Source: Vicia villosa
Lineage: Eukaryota; Streptophyta; Magnoliopsida; Fabales; Fabaceae
NCBI RefSeq assembly: GCF_029867415.1
Contig: NW_026705400.1
Span: forward strand, 62,001 to 126,000
Direction: 5' to 3'
DNA length: 64,000 nucleotides
Positions 60,387 to 64,000 of this stretch are shown one piece after another. Position 1 is the stretch's first letter. Every line of letters starts with the position of its first letter. Under the pieces are notes generated by a model, which made no database searches, had not been told where the DNA came from, and saw nothing but the letters and a program-made list of their open reading frames with translations. Both the position numbers and the translations under genes were made by a program.

Positions 60387-61934
60387 TCAATTGACATACT
60401 TGATAAACCAATTCAACACGTCCTCGTGAGCTTCTTCTGCATTCTTAACTGCAACTTCATCTTCAACATTATACTTCGTTGACCAACCATGGGTAGCGCC
60501 AAGGTACAACTTCACAAGGCTTTCTATCGAACATATCATAAATAATATGAAGTTAATTTTTGTGAACCATATTTTGACTATGACTATTATAGAAATGAAA
60601 ATGTAAATCTTAGTAACTCATAATTAAATTTAGCTACTTAACCAAAAAGTTGATAATTTTATTTATTAAGAGAATCAACAAGAGTTTTTCACCTCTGCTT
60701 TTGTAGACAATAATTCTTCAACTTGCTTCAACTTTTCTTTTGGGAAAATTTCATCAATTTCTGCTCCCAAAAAAAGCAATAGGAACCCTAATATCTGAAA
60801 GAAAAAAGTTAACGTTGTAATAACTGTTATAATAATTTTTTTAATAGACAATTAAACAACATAAGCTTACCATTAAATTCTTTATCTGTGATTGGACCAG
60901 GATGTAAAATAACTGCAGCCTGAATAATGTCACTGGAGACTGCTAATTTTGTAACCACAACACCTGCAACAAACCTTATAAGTTAAATTGGTTTTGTATG
61001 AGTGAGTTAGACCTAATATTAAAAAAGGATGAAATTGCGAACTATACGATATGGTATGTTATCACCCTAAAAATCGATTTTCTAAGAATGGAGTTAACTA
61101 AATTTATCACAAGAAAAGACTAGGGCTATATATGGTATACTTTAGTGAAAAATCAAACCGAACTGAATTAAATTATAGTAAATTTTTTTTTCATACTAAA
61201 CTGTTTCGATTTATTCAAAATCTAACTGAACTAAAATCATTAGTTTAGTGTACTGTTTTGAAATTGCAAACTGTACCTAATTTTTAGAAGTTATTTTTTC
61301 TTAAACCTAACCATTTGTTAAAGAACCGAATCACTAAACTATTTTTAATTTTTTTTAAAAAATAAATTTAAAACTTGTCTTTAGTATTTTCATTTTTATT
61401 TTTGTTCAGTTTGGTTTTAGTTTCGATTTGATTCAGTATTAGTTTCTGTTCGATTCTAGAACTATTTGTGTAATATGATTTGATGCACTAACCAAACACA
61501 ACGATTCAATCATTTTAACTTCCGTTCGATTCGGTTCGACACTTCGGTTTAGTTTATGGGTTTTTTTAATAGCCCTACAAAGGACTGAGAGTGAAAGGAG
61601 CCACACTGCCGACAATTTATTTACCTTAGATTTGGTACTTCGTACCCAAAAATGAGATAAAAACAACTTATAATCAAATTTTATTTTGAAGATACCTTCA
61701 AAATATAATGGTGTTGTTGAAATAACTTCATTTTCCTTAATAGAATTAAAAATAATAAATTGAAGAAGGATATTGAATTTTACCAAAGACATCAGAAATT
61801 AGGATGAGTGCCAATTTAGAATGAGGGGGACCAGTGACATAGGATTGAAGTCCTCCAAGTTGAAGGACAGTCCCAACTCCATTGAAACCTGAGTTCAAGT
61901 TGGGTGGATTTTTAACACAATGAGAACTTGACAT
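60387..61934 (-). pseudogene. Dienelactone-hydrolase-family pseudogene
   Basis: Exon 1 (61934-61784) encodes MSSSHCVKNPPNLNSGF, GGLQSYVTGPPHSKLALILI and SDVFG, with a GT donor. A damaged piece lies near 61690-61740. Exon 60963-60871 encodes GVVVTKLAVSSDIIQAAVIL, HPGPITDKEFN. Exon from 60794 has VPIAF then, after a one-base slip in a T7 run, LGAEIDEIFPKEKLKQ and VEELLSTKAEVK. The last exon (from about 60527) has LVKLYLGATHGWSTKYNVED, keeps the catalytic His in ATHGW and stops at 60387. The exon with the nucleophile motif GFCWG is missing. These are cytosolic alpha/beta hydrolases. The gene is dead. Confidence 0.75.
61121..61577. mobile_element. hAT-like MITE in the hydrolase pseudogene
   Basis: 457 bp with ends TAGGGCTATATATGG and AATAGCCCTA, flanked by near-matching 8-mers GAAAAGAC (61113-61120) and CAAAGGAC (61578-61585). 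It lies where the missing middle exon of the pseudogene would be expected. A decayed relative is at 42970-43250. Confidence 0.65.
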
Positions 61935-62924
61935 GTCTGCTAGAAGAATTGGTAGAGAGGGTTAATGGAAATGGAAATGGAAATGTTAATATCACCAAGT
62001 ATATACTCTTATATATATATAAAAGTTTCTTGCATAAAAAGAAAACTTTTTATTGATAAATCAAAAAGCATTTAGGCATAAAAAACGTCATTGAATACGT
62101 AAAAACTAACAACATTTCTATTGCTTTAGATAGTAAATGCACTATGTGGTCAAAAATGAGTAAGGGTTGATTCTTATCTAGAGACTTTTAAATCTTGGGT
62201 AATAAGTTGTCAAACATAAACATGAATGTGTTAATTATGTCATTAATATTATTAGATAGAGATAATACTATTAGTTAATTGTAGATTTTACCTCAAATAT
62301 CTTAATTATAGTTTTCATTTTTAATTCAAATTTGTTCACCAAAAAATTTATAATTTAATCATATTAAACTAGCTCAATTAATAGCATTCATATTTTTTTT
62401 TGGTAGCATTGATATTTAATTATAAGAGTATTTGTTGAAATATGCAATCTATCATTTATTTACATTTAAGGAATAGGAATTTTCTCATTAGACTATTTGA
62501 TGAAAAATACTGAATTTAAGTCTTTTAACTATTTTCAAAGGACGTGAAAAAAAAATACAACATTATGTAACAAATATTTATTATTTATTATAATATATTA
62601 AATTAGAAGCAGCTGATCTAATACTAATATTTTATGTTAATTCGCGTCACATCATCTATATTTATATATGGCAATTAGGGATGACAATATACTAGGTCGA
62701 TTTACATGAGTCTATAATCTAATTTATTTAAGGTCAGATGAGATCAAATCTATTTAATAAAAAAAATTAGAATTATATTTTTTTTTAAAGTTTATTTAAT
62801 TAAATAAATCAGACTTAGACTTTTAAAAAAACCTATGAAGCTTTATAGGCCGACCTATATTTTCATATATATTAAAAATAATCTAAATAGGTGACTACCA
62901 AAATATGTGACTACCAAAAATCTA
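61935..62924. other. AT-rich intergenic DNA
   Basis: The first 60 bp are the likely leader of the hydrolase pseudogene. 62686-62705 (TTAGGGATGACAATATACTA) resembles one end of a hAT-type MITE but the partner end was not found. Nothing else recognised. Confidence 0.4.
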
Positions 62925-63155
62925 GGCGCGAAAGTAGGGATCCTGGATGGCTGCCCGTAACTAGCCGTTGGGGCGGGCAGAGATGCTTTTATGGGGGCAG
63001 CAAGGGAGCCCAGCGAGCAGGCGACCATATGCCCCCGACGGAGGAACGTAAGGGATGACTTCGTACTGGCTTGCGTGGAGGCATTGTCGATGACAACGAT
63101 GGTCTGTTGTCCCCAGGCCAGACGAAGATGTGTCCTCAATAGAGAGGAAGGAGGG
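62925..63155. other. GC-rich island of foreign composition
   Basis: About 230 bp of clearly GC-rich sequence (for example GGGGCGGGCAGAGATGCTTT, GCCCCCGACGGAGGAACGTA) between AT-rich DNA and a copia gag relic. It is open in several frames on both strands because it has few AT-rich stops, which is not evidence for a gene. Organelle (mitochondrial) origin is possible but unproven. Confidence 0.5.
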
Positions 63156-63597
63156 AAAGAGCTTTCCTTTGCAAAACCTTTCTTCGAAGAAGCCAATCGC
63201 ACAAATAGACCACCAAGTTTCACTAATGAGTGTTATGAATTTTGGAAGATTAGAATGCAAATGTTTCTAAAATCACAAAGGATAAAGGTTTGGAAATCCA
63301 TAAAAAATGGTTCTAGATTCCTACTTTACTTATTGAAGATGTAAATCAACTAAAACTTGAAGACACTTGGAATGATGATAATAACAGAAAGTGATATATG
63401 ATAAGAAATCCAAATACACAATACATTTTCTTTATGCGTGGATGAATTCTTTAGGGTGCCTAATTGTCAAAGTGCTAAATAAATTCGGGAAACCTTGGAG
63501 ATCACACACAAAGATATGGAGGAAGTAAAATGATCTAGACTAAATATACACTCGCACGCACACACACTCAAACTCATACACATACAATCTATCTCTA

Positions 63598-63641
<44 letters not shown>

Positions 63642-64000
63642 GAATATGAGATGTTTAGAATGCCACAAGGAGAAAGGATACTAGATTTGTAAATGAGGTT
63701 CACTCATTTGACAAACTATTTAACCAATCTTGGGAAAACTTTTACCAATAATGAATTAAATTTAAATGTACTTACATCTTTAACAAAGGCATGACAACCA
63801 AAAGTGACAACTAATTCATAAAAGAAAATTCTATCCATAATTACATCGGCGACATTGTTTGAAAAATTACAAGAAAATGAATAGGAGCTTGAACAATTGG
63901 AGAAGCATGAAAGACATGATCATAAAGTTAGATCCCTTGCATTATAGACTAAAGTAAAATATTATGGTAGTAAGAAAGATGAATAATCTCAATCTGATAG
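63156..64000 (+). pseudogene. Copia gag relic, sister copy of 44599-46330, cut by the window end
   Basis: Reads FAKPFFEEANRTNRPPSFTN, ECYEFWKIRMQMFLKSQRIK, VWKSIKNGS, then frame breaks. It carries the same (CT)n interruption and the same following blocks (GAGATGTTTAGAATGCCACA; compare GAGATATTTAGAATGCAACG at 45010) as the first copy. Near 63890-63960 the region before the zinc knuckle is reached, then the window ends. It is better preserved at the N-terminus than the first copy. Confidence 0.7.
63595..63641. repeat. (CT)n microsatellite inside the gag relic
   Basis: A CT run of about 45 bp at the place equivalent to 44975-45001. An Arg/Glu repeat frame on the minus strand is produced by it. 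Confidence 0.9.

Noticed and set aside
62855..63344. Overlapping long frames on both strands
   Set aside because: They result from the low stop frequency of the GC-rich island; the plus-strand one is a chimera of the island and the gag relic.
63467..63703. Minus-strand frame with an Arg-Glu repeat
   Set aside because: Created by the (CT)n microsatellite inside the gag relic.

Overview
This window looks like nuclear DNA from a large, repeat-rich legume genome, most likely tribe Fabeae (pea, vetch, lentil, grass pea) or a close relative. The grounds are the AT-rich intron-containing plant genes, the mix of Sirevirus Ty1/copia and Tat/Ogre-type Ty3/gypsy elements, and LTR sequences of legume type. 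The species is inferred; no database was searched.

Only one host gene is clearly intact: a ten-exon group-D (TDY) MAP kinase on the minus strand (32417-35803). I could join its exons by hand into an unbroken 560-residue frame, and it resembles Arabidopsis MPK16. A second host gene, a dienelactone-hydrolase-family gene (60387-61934, minus), is a decayed pseudogene.

The rest is layered mobile DNA. (1) 3.8-17 kb: a decayed Tat-type gypsy relic was hit by a hAT-like MITE (8-bp TSD). The MITE was then hit by a 10.2-kb Sirevirus-like copia element (5292-15533, minus; 5-bp TSD GTTAG). Its LTRs differ by only about 1%, yet its gag-pol carries two stops, a frame offset and a lost integrase catalytic Asp; its extra 3' ORF is intact. 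(2) 17.9-26.5 kb: a candidate Helitron holding a 3.6-kb solo LTR (TSD TAAAA) and exon fragments, with introns, of TRS130, AMP deaminase and a KUP/HAK potassium transporter. (3) 27.9-31.4 kb: inverted-repeat elements and a LINE relic. (4) 36.4-41.5 kb: fragments of a WAV3-like RING protein and an SnRK2 kinase, a LINE relic and several MITEs. (5) 43.5-46.4 kb: a copia gag relic, with a sister copy at the right edge. (6) 46.6-58.9 kb: a second Tat-type relic on the minus strand (gag, protease, minisatellite, antisense ORF), split by a probable 4-kb solo LTR and by a 4.6-kb non-coding LTR element (53289-57900, TSD ACTAG) with tRNA-Asp-type priming site, PPT and an internal tRNA-Asp-like segment. 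(7) 58.9-60.3 kb: a copia LTR relic downstream of the hydrolase pseudogene.

These elements do not form a pathway. The layout records successive insertion, LTR recombination and gene-fragment capture around one conserved kinase gene. Positions were read by eye; splice sites and element ends given exactly are those where the sequence shows the signals.
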